Origin: an uncultured Trueperaceae bacterium
GTDB lineage: Bacteria; Deinococcota; Deinococci; Deinococcales; Trueperaceae
Direction of reading: 5' to 3'
Length of the DNA: 64,000 bases
NCBI GenBank assembly: GCA_913057685.1
Contig: CAJXOA010000005.1
Location: 1 to 64,000, forward strand
The notes beneath the pieces are model-generated. The model did not search any database. It saw only the letters and a list, made by a program, of their open reading frames with translations, and had not been told where the DNA came from. Shown here in pieces: positions 42,951-51,051 of the stretch (the stretch's first letter is position 1; every line of letters begins with the position of its first letter). Made by a program: the position numbers and the translations under genes.

Positions 42951-44171
42951 TCAGCCGGCGACGCGCCGCACCAACGCCCCCAGGACCGCCTCGAGCACCT
43001 CGACGCTCGCGAGGTCCACCCACTCCCCCGGCTGGTGGATGCCGCCCCCGACCGGCCCGTACAGGACGGTCGGGTGGCCGGCGTCCGCCACCAGCGCGGC
43101 GTCGGTCCAGTAGGGCGCGCCGACGCGCGCCGGGGCGCTCCCCGTCACCGCCTCCGCCGCCGCCGCGACGTGCGCCGCGGCGACCGAGGCGTCGCCCGCC
43201 TCGAACGCCTCGCGCGCGACGACCGTGCGGGTCTCCGCGCGCACGTCCGGGTCCTGGGCGGCGAGGGCGTCCAGCCACGCCCGGACCTCGTCCTCCGCGC
43301 CGCCGGGGCCCGCCGCCCGCTCGCCCGGCACCGTCCGGCGTTCCAGCGACGCGGTCGCCCGGTCGGGCGTCGTGAACAGCTCCCGCCCGCCCGACGCGAG
43401 GACCGCCTGCCACGCCCCCGCGCCGAGGAGCGGGTGGGCGGGGCCGCCCGCGAGGGCGGCGTTCGCCGCCTCCGCGGCGGCCAGCAACCGCCCGAGGTGC
43501 GTCACGGCGTTCACCCCGTCGGCCGGGCGGGAGGTGTGCGACGCCCGCCCGGTCAGGGTCACGTCGACGACCGCGAAGCCGCGGTGCGCGACGTGCAGCG
43601 TCAGGTCGGTCGGTTCGGTGACCACCGCGACGTCGAACGGTCCCTCCGGCGCGAGCGCCGCGAGGGTCTCGCGCGTCCCGATGCTGTCGTGCTCCTCGTC
43701 CGCGACGGCGGTGAGGACGACCTCCCCGTCGAGCCGCCCCGCGCGCGCCGCGTCCGCCGCCGCCGCGACGACCCGGAGGCAGGCGGCGAGGCTGGCCTTC
43801 ATGTCCATCGCCCCCCGCGCGTACAGCCGGCCGTCCACTTCGCGCGGCGCGAACGGCGCCTCCATGCCCGCGACGCCGACCGTGTCGAGGTGCGCGTTCA
43901 GCAGCACCCGCCCCCCGCCGCGCGCCGGGCCGCCCGCGCCGTCGCCGCTGCGCACGATCACGCTCGGTCGGTCGGGCGTCCCCTCGAGCCAGGTGACGTC
44001 CAGGCCCCGCGCACGCGCCCACGCGGCGATGAGCCGCGCCGCCTCCCCCTCCCCCGGCCGCGCCGGGTCGAGCGCCGGATTGACGGAATCGATGCGGATC
44101 AGCGCGTCCAACAGACCCCGCAACGTCGCGGTGTCGCCGCCCGCCGCGCGCCCGGCGTCGCCGCCGCTCAT
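42951..44171 (-). CDS. M20-family metallopeptidase (ArgE/DapE/ACY1 type)
   Basis: 406 residues. Metal-binding motifs: LLNAHLDTVGV (His, with catalytic Asp), GAMDMKASLAA (bridging Asp), and VADEEHDSIGTRE (catalytic Glu pair). The dimerisation domain has HRGFAVVDVTLTGRASHTSRPADGVNAV. C-terminal His is in GPVGGGIHQPGEWV. It would hydrolyse an N-acyl amino acid or a dipeptide in the cytosol; ArgE, DapE and carboxypeptidase G2 types cannot be told apart. ATG overlaps the preceding DoxX gene stop by four bases. Confidence 0.9.
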   Translation of the reverse strand: MSGGDAGRAAGGDTATLRGLLDALIRIDSVNPALDPARPGEGEAARLIAAWARARGLDVTWLEGTPDRPSVIVRSGDGAGGPARGGGRVLLNAHLDTVGVAGMEAPFAPREVDGRLYARGAMDMKASLAACLRVVAAAADAARAGRLDGEVVLTAVADEEHDSIGTRETLAALAPEGPFDVAVVTEPTDLTLHVAHRGFAVVDVTLTGRASHTSRPADGVNAVTHLGRLLAAAEAANAALAGGPAHPLLGAGAWQAVLASGGRELFTTPDRATASLERRTVPGERAAGPGGAEDEVRAWLDALAAQDPDVRAETRTVVAREAFEAGDASVAAAHVAAAAEAVTGSAPARVGAPYWTDAALVADAGHPTVLYGPVGGGIHQPGEWVDLASVEVLEAVLGALVRRVAG

Positions 44172-44545
44172 GCGGCGCCCAGGGGCACGGCGGGCGTCAC
44201 CGCCAACGACGCCGTCAACGCCAGCATCGCGATGGCGATCGCCGCCCCGAGCGACCGCCGGTGCGTGACCTGCAACCACGACGCGCCGACCATCAACGCC
44301 GCCAAGCCCGCCGCCGCGAGGCGCGCGACCGTCGGGGGGAGGCCCAGCAGGCTCGGCGCGAGCAGGCCGACCGCCCCCAGCAGCTCGAGGACCGCGACGG
44401 CGACGACCGCGCGGCGCGGGAGGCCCGCGACGACCTGCATGCCGACCTTCGCGAGCCCGGCGGGGGGCAGGGCGATCTTGACCAGGGCGGCAGCGAGGAA
44501 GGCGGCGGCGACGAGGAGGCGGAGGACGCTGGTGAGGGGCTCCAT
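44168..44545 (-). CDS. DoxX-like small membrane protein
   Basis: 125 residues with four transmembrane segments (VLRLLVAAAFLAAALVKIALP..., AVVAVAVLELLGAVGLLAPSLLG, LAAAGLAALMVGASWLQV, GAAIAIAMLALTASLAV). The pattern matches DoxX-like proteins. The role is unclear; relatives are linked to thiol or oxidative stress. ATG with TACCCT seven bases upstream. First gene of a two-gene unit with the M20 peptidase. Confidence 0.8.
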   Translation of the reverse strand: MEPLTSVLRLLVAAAFLAAALVKIALPPAGLAKVGMQVVAGLPRRAVVAVAVLELLGAVGLLAPSLLGLPPTVARLAAAGLAALMVGASWLQVTHRRSLGAAIAIAMLALTASLAVTPAVPLGAA

Positions 44546-44577
44546 GGCCCGCAGGGTAGCGCGCGGTAGCATCCCCC
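44546..44577. promoter_or_regulatory. Minimal divergent promoter, 32 bases
   Basis: The gap between divergent starts contains TACCCT on the minus strand (44553-44558) and TAGCAT on the plus strand (44567-44572), each 5-7 bases from its start codon. Any -35 box must lie inside the opposite gene. Confidence 0.55.
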
Positions 44578-45042
44578 ATGACCGCCGCGCGCCGCACCCC
44601 CCCACCCGCCGGCGGGCGTCCCGACCGCGACCGCGTCGTCGCGCGGCTGCGTTCGGCGTTCGGCCCGCTCTACCCCACGCTGATCGAGGAGGCGCCGGAA
44701 CGCGAAGCGTGGAGCGCCCTGGGGTTCGACGCCGTCGAGGCCGCCATCGAGCGGGCCCGCGCGCGGGTCGGCGAACCGGGGCACGCGCTGGGGTTCAAGA
44801 CCCTGTTGAAGCAGGAGCTCGACGCGACCTGCGACCTCGCGCCCCCCATCCAACCGTTCGAGGCGTCGTCGTTGCCGCCCGACCGCGCCTGGCGACAACG
44901 CGAGGTCCGTCGCGACGAGCGGGCCCGCGACCGCGAACGCGCCGCGCAAGCGCGCCGCGACGACCTGTACGCCCAAGCGCGCGACCTGCTCGACCCCGCC
45001 GCGGGTCCGGCCCGCGGGCCCCGCGGCGACGACGACGGGTGA
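44578..45042 (+). CDS. Conserved-looking hypothetical protein
   Basis: 154 residues, soluble and charged. It reads RDRVVARLRSAFGPLYPTLIEEAPEREAWSALGFDAVEAAIERARARVGEPGHALGFKTLLKQELD, then a tail dominated by Arg, Glu and Asp (REVRRDERARDRERAAQARRDD) that should form a coiled helix. I do not recognise the family. It overlaps the next gene (LysE-type exporter) by four bases, so the two are co-transcribed. Confidence 0.7.
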   Translation: MTAARRTPPPAGGRPDRDRVVARLRSAFGPLYPTLIEEAPEREAWSALGFDAVEAAIERARARVGEPGHALGFKTLLKQELDATCDLAPPIQPFEASSLPPDRAWRQREVRRDERARDRERAAQARRDDLYAQARDLLDPAAGPARGPRGDDDG

Positions 45043-45710
45043 GCGACGCCGCCGGGACCGCCCTCGCCGGCCTCGCCCTCCCCGGCCTCGCCGCCGCCGC
45101 CCCGTGGACCGCGTTCGGGTTGGGGCTCGCCGCCGCCTCGCAGCCGGGACCGTTCCAGGCGTTCCTCGTCGCGCGCACGCTGCGCGACGGCGCCGCGCGC
45201 ACCTGGCCGCTGGCGTTCGGGCCGCTGCTGAGCGACGGCGTCGTCGCCGCCGTCGCCCTGAGCCTCCTCGCGACCGCGCCCGACGCCGCCCTGCGGGTCC
45301 TGGCGGGGCTCGGCGCGATCGCGGTCGCCGCGCTCGCCTGGGAGAGCGGCCGGTCGCTGCTCGCCTCGGGCCCGGCGGACCGACCCACCCCCGACGCGCC
45401 CCCCGACGGCGTCCGCGGGGGGCTGCTGCGCGCGGCGCTCGTCAACGTCCTCAACCCCGCCCCGTGGACGTTCTGGGCGCTGGTGTTGGGGCCGCTCGCG
45501 GTCGCCGCCTGGGCGCGCGGGCCGGCGCACGGCGTCGCGGTCGTCGCCGCCTTCTACGCCGCGCTCGTGGGGGGCGGCGTCGCGTTGGTCGTCGCGTTCG
45601 GGGCGGCGGCGCGCCTCGGGGCGCGCGTCCGGACGGCGCTACGCGCGACGTCCACCGTCGCCCTCGCCGGCTTCGCGGTCCTGCTCGCCGTCCGCGCCCT
45701 CGGTCTCTGA
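45039..45710 (+). CDS. LysE/RhtB-family exporter
   Basis: 223 residues from GTG overlapping the preceding stop. About six hydrophobic segments. FGLGLAAASQPGPFQAFLVARTLRDG near the N terminus is the LysE/RhtB signature (GxxxxPGPxxxxxxxxxxxxG), and LVNVLNPAPWTFWALVLGPL is the matching NPK/NP-type motif in the second half. Such proteins export amino acids or related small molecules across the inner membrane. Its last 72 bases overlap the convergent pabC gene. Confidence 0.85.
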   Translation: MSDAAGTALAGLALPGLAAAAPWTAFGLGLAAASQPGPFQAFLVARTLRDGAARTWPLAFGPLLSDGVVAAVALSLLATAPDAALRVLAGLGAIAVAALAWESGRSLLASGPADRPTPDAPPDGVRGGLLRAALVNVLNPAPWTFWALVLGPLAVAAWARGPAHGVAVVAAFYAALVGGGVALVVAFGAAARLGARVRTALRATSTVALAGFAVLLAVRALGL

Positions 45711-46355
45711 CGCGCCCAGGGGCGGATCCGAAGGGTGCAGCCGCGCCCGCCGGAGGCCGCGCAGGGCGTTGCCGATCGCGAGGTCCTCGGCGTGCGCGAC
45801 GTCGGCGGGCGTCAGGGAGCGCTCCTGCACCCGCCCCCGCGCGAGCAGCCCCTCGCGCAGCACCCCCGGCAGCGCGCCGTCCTCCACCGGCGGCGTCCAC
45901 CACGTCCCCCCGAGCCGGACGAAGACGGTGCTGACGGCGCCCTCGGCGAGGGTGCCGCGGTCGTTGCGGTAGACGAGGTCGGCGAGGCCGCGCTCCGTGG
46001 CGCGGCGCGCCCCGCGGTCGTAGATCGCGCGGTCGCGGGTCTTGTGGCGGCGGGCCGGCGCGTCCGCCACGACGACCTCGTCCGCCCACGCCACCCGGAC
46101 GCCCGCCCCCCGCCGCCGGGGCGGGGCGAACGGCGCGACCTGCAGGTGCGGGACGCCGTCGGGCGTCACCTCGAGGCGGGCGCGGTGCACGCCGGTCGCG
46201 GGCAGCGTCGCGAGCGCCGCGGCGAGCGCCCCCTCGTCCAGCGGCACCGCGAGGGCGGTGCAGGTGCGGCGGAGGCGGGCGAGGTGCCGCGCGCCGAACG
46301 CGATCCGGCCCCGCGCGACGCGGAACGTCTCGAAGGGGGTCCGCGCGTCGCTCAC
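45639..46355 (-). CDS. pabC: Class IV aminotransferase, probable 4-amino-4-deoxychorismate lyase
   Basis: 238 residues from GTG overlapping the pabB stop by four bases. Fold-type IV PLP enzyme: FETFRVARGRIAFGARHLARLRR (N-terminal loop), PLP lysine in RRHKTRDRAIYDR, and the Glu region LVYRNDRGTLAEGAVSTVFVRLGG with ALPGVLREGLL. It releases pyruvate from aminodeoxychorismate to give p-aminobenzoate for folate. Pairing with pabB supports this over a branched-chain aminotransferase. The last ~25 residues are acidic, low complexity, and lie antisense to the exporter gene. Confidence 0.88.
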   Translation of the reverse strand: MSDARTPFETFRVARGRIAFGARHLARLRRTCTALAVPLDEGALAAALATLPATGVHRARLEVTPDGVPHLQVAPFAPPRRRGAGVRVAWADEVVVADAPARRHKTRDRAIYDRGARRATERGLADLVYRNDRGTLAEGAVSTVFVRLGGTWWTPPVEDGALPGVLREGLLARGRVQERSLTPADVAHAEDLAIGNALRGLRRARLHPSDPPLGASETEGADGEQDREAGEGDGGRRA

Positions 46356-47572
46356 GCCGACTCCATGAAGCGCCCCTTGAGGAGCGCCTCGTCGTACTCG
46401 GCGTCGGCGTCGCTGTCGACGACGACGCCGCCGCCCAACCCCAGGACGCCGCGTCCGCCCGCGACCTCCGCGGTGCGGATCGCGACGTTGAAGACGAACC
46501 GCCCGTCCGGCGCGGCGTAGCCGATCGCCCCGCAGTACGCGCCGCGCGGGCCGTCCTCGAGGTCGTGCAGCAGCGCCATCGTGGCGCGCTTCGGGGCGCC
46601 GGTCACGGAGCCGCACGGGAACGCCGCCTCCAGCGCCGGCCCGAGCGCCCGCCCCCGCAGGGCGGCGGGGAGGCGCGCGCGGACGGTGGAGGTCACCTGC
46701 CAGACGGTGGCGTAGCGCTCCACCTCGAACAGCGCGGGCACGTCCACCCCACCCGCTTCGGCGACCCGCCCCAGGTCGTTGCGCAGGAGGTCGACGATCA
46801 TCACGTGCTCCGCGCGGGTCTTGGCGTCGGCGACGAGCGCGTCGGCCTGCCGCGCGTCGCGGTGGGGGTCGGCGAGGCGCGGCGCGGTGCCCTTCATCGG
46901 GCGGGTCCAGACCGCGTCGCCGTCGCTGCGTAGGAACAGCTCCGGCGAGAGGCTGACGATCTCGCGGTCCGCGTCGGGCCGCAGGTACGCCGCGAACGGG
47001 ACGGGGTGCGCCGCCAACCAGGCGCGGTAGGCGGCGAAGCCGCCGTGCGGCGCGTCGAACGCGCGGCGGCCGGTGAGGTTCACCTGGTACGTCTCCCCCG
47101 CCCGGAGCGCCGCCTGCACGGCGGCGATCCGCCGGCGCCACGTCGCCGGATCGGGCGTGAAGCGGCCCGGCGTGACGCCCGACGCGGGATGGGGCGGGGG
47201 CGCCCCGTCGACGGGGCCGGCGGAACGCCGCTCGCGGGCGGGCCGGTCGTACGCCCCGAACCAGGCGAGGGGCGGCCCGCCGGTCGGGAGCGGCAGGCCG
47301 TGCCGGGCGTGCGCCGCCTCGTACGCGAGGTAGCCCGCCACCCAGCGGCCGGCGTCGAGGTGCGCCTGCAGGCGGGCGTAGAGGTCCGCCGGGTCGTCGC
47401 CCGCCGCCAGGGTCTCCACCGCGACGGGCGCCTCGAAGTGCAGGCCGTGCGCCCCGTCGCGGTCGGCGCGGCCGGCGTCGAGGTGGACGCTGCCGACCGG
47501 CGGGACGGTGGGCGGGCCGGAGGGCGAGCCGGGGGGCGGACCGGTCGGTGGACCGGGGGGCGGGCCGGGCAT
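46352..47572 (-). CDS. pabB: Aminodeoxychorismate synthase component I
   Basis: 406 residues. Chorismate-binding enzyme. AGETYQVNLTGRRAFDA, SLSPELFLR, and the PabB-type lysine in RPMKGTAPR distinguish it from isochorismate synthases. KTRAEHVMIVDLLRNDLGRVAEAGGV, FPCGSVTGAPKRATMALLHDLE and GAYCGAIGYAAPDGRFVFNVAIRT complete the active site. A 25-residue Pro/Gly repeat lies at the N terminus (PGPPPGPPTG). The glutaminase partner PabA is not in the window. A leaderless -10 TACCCT precedes the ATG. Confidence 0.94.
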   Translation of the reverse strand: MPGPPPGPPTGPPPGSPSGPPTVPPVGSVHLDAGRADRDGAHGLHFEAPVAVETLAAGDDPADLYARLQAHLDAGRWVAGYLAYEAAHARHGLPLPTGGPPLAWFGAYDRPARERRSAGPVDGAPPPHPASGVTPGRFTPDPATWRRRIAAVQAALRAGETYQVNLTGRRAFDAPHGGFAAYRAWLAAHPVPFAAYLRPDADREIVSLSPELFLRSDGDAVWTRPMKGTAPRLADPHRDARQADALVADAKTRAEHVMIVDLLRNDLGRVAEAGGVDVPALFEVERYATVWQVTSTVRARLPAALRGRALGPALEAAFPCGSVTGAPKRATMALLHDLEDGPRGAYCGAIGYAAPDGRFVFNVAIRTAEVAGGRGVLGLGGGVVVDSDADAEYDEALLKGRFMESA

Positions 47573-47579
47573 GGGGCGA

Positions 47580-47614
47580 AGGGTACCGCCGTGCCGCACG
47601 CCGGGCGGTACCCT
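47580..47614. promoter_or_regulatory. Symmetric divergent promoter pabB / polX
   Basis: A perfect 11-bp inverted repeat, AGGGTACCGCC (47580-47590) and GGCGGTACCCT (47604-47614), 13 bases apart. Its outer ends are the two TACCCT -10 boxes, lying 7 and 6 bases from the start codons of pabB (minus) and polX (plus). Confidence 0.6.
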
Positions 47615-47620
47615 GCGGGC

Positions 47621-49366
47621 ATGGTGCGCAACGCCCCCCTGGCCGACGAACTCGAGGAGATCGGCGACCTGCTCGAGCTGCAGGACGCCAACCCGTTCCG
47701 GGTGCGCGCGTGGCGCAACGCCGCGCGCACCGTCGCCGACCTGGAGCGCTCCGTCGCGAGCATGGTCGAGGCGGGCGAGGACCTGACCGACCTCCCGGGC
47801 GTCGGCAAGGACATCGCCGCGCAACTGGAGGCGCGCGTCCAGGGCGCGTCGATGCCGGCCCTGCTCGAGGCGCGCGAGGCGGTCCCGGCCGGCCTGCTGG
47901 ACGTCGTGCGCGTCCCCGGGGTGGGGCCGAAGAAGGCGCGGGCGCTCTGGAAGGAGCTGGGCGTCGAGAGCCTCGACGCGCTCGAGGCGGCCGCCCGGGA
48001 GGGCCGCATCGAGGACCTGAAGGGGTTCGGCGCGAAGACGCAGACCCGCATCGAGCAGGGCGTCGAGCAGGTGCGGCGCTTCCAGGCGCGGCGGCGCCGC
48101 GCCGACGCCGAAGCGGACGTCGACGACCTGCTACGGGTGCTGCGCGCCGTCCCGGGCGTCGAACGGTGCGAGGTGGCGGGCAGCTACCGCCGGGGCCGGG
48201 ACACGGTCGGGGACGTCGACCTGCTCGTCGTCGCCGACGACCCCGCCGGCGCGATGGCGGCGTTGCGGGACCACCCGAGCGTCGAGCGGGTGATCGGTTC
48301 GGGCGAGGAGAAGACCAGCGTCCTGCTGACCGACGGCCTGCAGGTGGACCTGCGGGTGGTCGAGGCCGCGGCGTTCGGGGCCGCCTGGCTGTACTTCACC
48401 GGCAGCAAGGCGCACAACGTCCGCCTGCGTGGCCGCGCGCAGGACCGCGACGCGCGCCTGAACGAGTACGGCCTGTGGACCGCGGACGGGGACACGCGGA
48501 TCGCGGGCGCGAGCGAGGGGGAGGTGTACGCCGCCCTCGACCTGTCGTTCGTGCCGCCGGAGCTGCGCGAGGACCGCGGCGAGGTCGAGCGGGCGGAACG
48601 GGGGACGCTGCCCGACCTGGTGACGGTGGACGACGTCCGCGCCGACCTGCACGCGCACACCGACTGGAGCGACGGCCAGGCGGACCTGGAGACGATGCTG
48701 CGCGCCGCCGCCGACCGCGGCCTGGAGGTGCTCGCGATCACCGATCACGGGCCGACGCTGCGCATGACGGGGGGGCTGGACCGCGACGCGCTGCTGCGGC
48801 AGGCGGACGCGATCGACGCCGCCCGCGACGTCGCGCCCGGCCTGACGGTGTTGCGGGGGGTCGAAACCGACGTCCTGGAGGACGGACGGCTCGACCTCGA
48901 CGACGAGCTCCTCGCGGGCCTCGACGTCGTCGTCGCCAGCGTGCACACGCACCTCGCCTTGGACGCCGCGGCGCAGACCGAACGGATCCTCCGCGCGGTC
49001 CGCCACCCCGCGGTGAACGTTCTGGGGCACCCCACGGGCCGCCTGATCAACCGCCGCGAGGGGATGGCGTTCGACCTGCACGCCGTCGTCGAGGCCGCCG
49101 CGGAGCACGGCGTCGCGCTGGAGATCAACGCCCACCCCGCCCGGCTGGATCTCGACGACGGCGCCGCCCGCGCCGCGGTGGCGGCGGGGGCGAAGATCGC
49201 GGTGAACACCGATGCGCACGCGACGACCGACCTGGACCTGCTTCGTCACGGGATCGTGCAGGCGCGCCGTGCGGGCCTCGAGGCGGACGACGTCGTCAAC
49301 ACCTGGTCGACCGCGCGGCTGCGGGCGTTCCTCGCGAAGGAGACCGTCGGCACCGACCGCGGCTGA
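47621..49366 (+). CDS. polX: DNA polymerase/3'-5' exonuclease PolX
   Basis: 581 residues, the standard bacterial PolX length. The N-terminal helix-hairpin-helix region (LPGVGKDIAAQLEARV, VPGVGPKKARALWKELGV) leads to the X-family palm: EVAGSYRRGRDTVGDVDLLVV with two catalytic Asp, and LQVDLRVVEAAAFGAAWLYFTGSKAHN with the third. The C-terminal PHP exonuclease domain has LHAHTDWSDG, AITDHG, HTHLAL, HPTGRL and NTDAHATTDLDL metal sites. It fills short gaps in base-excision or double-strand break repair, as known for Deinococcus PolX. Confidence 0.96.
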   Translation: MVRNAPLADELEEIGDLLELQDANPFRVRAWRNAARTVADLERSVASMVEAGEDLTDLPGVGKDIAAQLEARVQGASMPALLEAREAVPAGLLDVVRVPGVGPKKARALWKELGVESLDALEAAAREGRIEDLKGFGAKTQTRIEQGVEQVRRFQARRRRADAEADVDDLLRVLRAVPGVERCEVAGSYRRGRDTVGDVDLLVVADDPAGAMAALRDHPSVERVIGSGEEKTSVLLTDGLQVDLRVVEAAAFGAAWLYFTGSKAHNVRLRGRAQDRDARLNEYGLWTADGDTRIAGASEGEVYAALDLSFVPPELREDRGEVERAERGTLPDLVTVDDVRADLHAHTDWSDGQADLETMLRAAADRGLEVLAITDHGPTLRMTGGLDRDALLRQADAIDAARDVAPGLTVLRGVETDVLEDGRLDLDDELLAGLDVVVASVHTHLALDAAAQTERILRAVRHPAVNVLGHPTGRLINRREGMAFDLHAVVEAAAEHGVALEINAHPARLDLDDGAARAAVAAGAKIAVNTDAHATTDLDLLRHGIVQARRAGLEADDVVNTWSTARLRAFLAKETVGTDRG

Positions 49367-49490
49367 GGTGCGTGCGCCGCGCCGCGCCCCTGCCGCGTCC
49401 CGCCACGTCCCTGCCGCGCTCCTGCCGCCCCCCAGCCGACGCACCGGCCCCCGCGCGGGCGGTAGGGTCGGGGGTCTGCGAGGAGGTGCC

Positions 49491-49847
49491 GTGGAACCGA
49501 TCGACCCCGCCGCCGTGACCGATGCGCTCGCCGCCCTGGCGAACCGCGACGTGTACCTGCACCTGGAGACGACCACCGGGACGTACACCGCCCTCGGGCC
49601 GGAGAAGACCCCCCCGGTCGTCGCCTTCGTCCGCAACGCCGTCGTGCGCTACGAGCGCGGCGCGGTGAAGGGCGAGGGGCCCTACCGGGTGGGGCTGAAG
49701 ATGGAGGGCGGTTGGGTGTACGGCGACGGCCTGACGCACGCCACGACCGACGACGCCGGCCGCCTCCTGATGGCCGGCTACGACGACGAGGGGCGCCTGC
49801 GCATCGCCCTGCAGGTCGGCACGACACCGTTCCGGGAGGGCACGTGA
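49491..49847 (+). CDS. yojF: YojF family protein (DUF1806)
   Basis: 118 residues from GTG with AGGAGG just upstream; TAGGGT (49463-49468) is a candidate -10. The sequence follows YojF closely: NRDVYLHLETTTGTYTA, FVRNAVVRYERGAVKGEGPYRVGLKMEGGWVYGDGLTHA and GRLRIALQVGTTPF. YojF has no established activity but is regularly next to the BshB2 deacetylase, as here (four-base overlap), so it probably assists bacillithiol synthesis or use. Confidence 0.9.
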   Translation: MEPIDPAAVTDALAALANRDVYLHLETTTGTYTALGPEKTPPVVAFVRNAVVRYERGAVKGEGPYRVGLKMEGGWVYGDGLTHATTDDAGRLLMAGYDDEGRLRIALQVGTTPFREGT

Positions 49848-50584
49848 GCGACACGGCGAACCCCGCGAATCCCGCGACGCCGGAGTGGACCGTCCAGGGG
49901 CCCGTCGCGCAGCGCCACCTGCTGGTGGTGCTGCCGCACCCCGACGACGAAAGCTTCTCCTCGGGCGGCACGATCGCCCTGCACCGCGACGCCGGCGTGC
50001 CGGTCACGTACCTGTGCGGCACCTACGGCGACATGGGCCGCAACATGGGCGTGCCGTTCTTCGCGCACCGCGAGACGCTGCGCGACGTCCGCGAGCAGGA
50101 GCTCCGCGAGGCCTGCCGCATCCTCGATTGCGACCTGCGCTTCCTGGGGTTGCGCGACAAGACCGTCGAGTTCGAGGATCCCGACGCCCTCGCCGACGCC
50201 GTCGCGGACGTCATCCGCGAGCTGGACGCCGACCTGGTGATCGGCTTCTACCCCGGGCACGGGGTGCACCCCGACCACGACGCCCTCGGGGAGGCGGTGC
50301 GGCGGGCGGTGCCCCGCATCGACGCCGCCCGGCGCCCACGGCATTGGGCGGTCGCCGTCGGCCACCGCGAGGCCCTCGAGGCGGAATTGGGGGTGGCGGA
50401 CGTCCGCGTCGACGTGCGCGCCTGGGGCGACCGCAAGCGCGCGGCGCTGGAGGCGCACGCGACGCAGACCAAGGCGATGTTCGCGCGCATGGACCGGCGC
50501 GACGCCGCCGACGAGGCGCAACGCCTCCGCATGGAGGAGGCGAAACGTACCGAGCGCTTTTACACACTGTCCGGCGAACCGTGA
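49844..50584 (+). CDS. bshB2: Bacillithiol biosynthesis deacetylase BshB2
   Basis: 246 residues. LmbE-like zinc deacetylase: LLVVLPHPDDESFSSGGTIAL supplies the His-Asp-Asp zinc/catalytic motif, and GHGVHPDHDALGEAVRRA the second zinc His. It removes acetate from GlcNAc-malate, or hydrolyses bacillithiol conjugates in the Bca role. The YojF pairing identifies the BshB2 type. It supports bacillithiol as the low-molecular-weight thiol of this organism, with YtxJ at 222-869. Confidence 0.92.
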   Translation: MSDTANPANPATPEWTVQGPVAQRHLLVVLPHPDDESFSSGGTIALHRDAGVPVTYLCGTYGDMGRNMGVPFFAHRETLRDVREQELREACRILDCDLRFLGLRDKTVEFEDPDALADAVADVIRELDADLVIGFYPGHGVHPDHDALGEAVRRAVPRIDAARRPRHWAVAVGHREALEAELGVADVRVDVRAWGDRKRAALEAHATQTKAMFARMDRRDAADEAQRLRMEEAKRTERFYTLSGEP

Positions 50585-50664
50585 GGCACGGGCGTGCGCA
50601 CCCCCGAACGATGCAGTAGACTGCGTCTGGTCGGCCGCCGTGAGCGGCCCCCGGAGGGACACAC

Positions 50665-51051
50665 ATGGACCACGTCGAAGTGAAAGTTTGGGTTCCCGAG
50701 GCGCGCCTCACCGAGTTCTACGCCCTGATGGGGCGGTGGCTCGCGGGGGACGCGGACCTGCCCAGCGCGCGTCGCGGCGCGCGGCGGTCGCGGCGCGCGA
50801 GCGGCCCCTCGGCCAGCAGTTACGCCGCCATCGGCACGCACCTCGCCGACGTCAGCGAAGGCGAAAAGACGCTGTCGTTCGACGAGATCGAATCGATCAT
50901 CGGGCGGGCGCTCCCCGCGAGCGCGCACCGGCACCGCGCCTGGTGGGCGAACACCGATACGCACTCGCAGGCGCTCACCTGGCTGTCCGCCGGGTGGAAG
51001 GTCGAGGCCGCCGACCTCGACGCCCGCGAAGTCACCTTCGTTCGCGACTGA
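50665..51051 (+). CDS. DUF7662 domain protein
   Basis: 128 residues. After a short N-terminal beta segment and an Arg/Ser-rich linker, residues ~53-127 form the DUF7662-type domain: YAAIGTHLADVSEGEKTLSFDEIESIIGRALPASAHRHRAWWANTDTHSQALTWLSAGWKVEAADL. The fold is often tied to restriction or nucleic-acid-binding proteins, but no activity is known. GGAGGG ribosome site; TAGACT at 50617-50622 gives a leader of about 36 bases. Its last 20 bases overlap the convergent antiporter gene. Confidence 0.75.
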   Translation: MDHVEVKVWVPEARLTEFYALMGRWLAGDADLPSARRGARRSRRASGPSASSYAAIGTHLADVSEGEKTLSFDEIESIIGRALPASAHRHRAWWANTDTHSQALTWLSAGWKVEAADLDAREVTFVRD

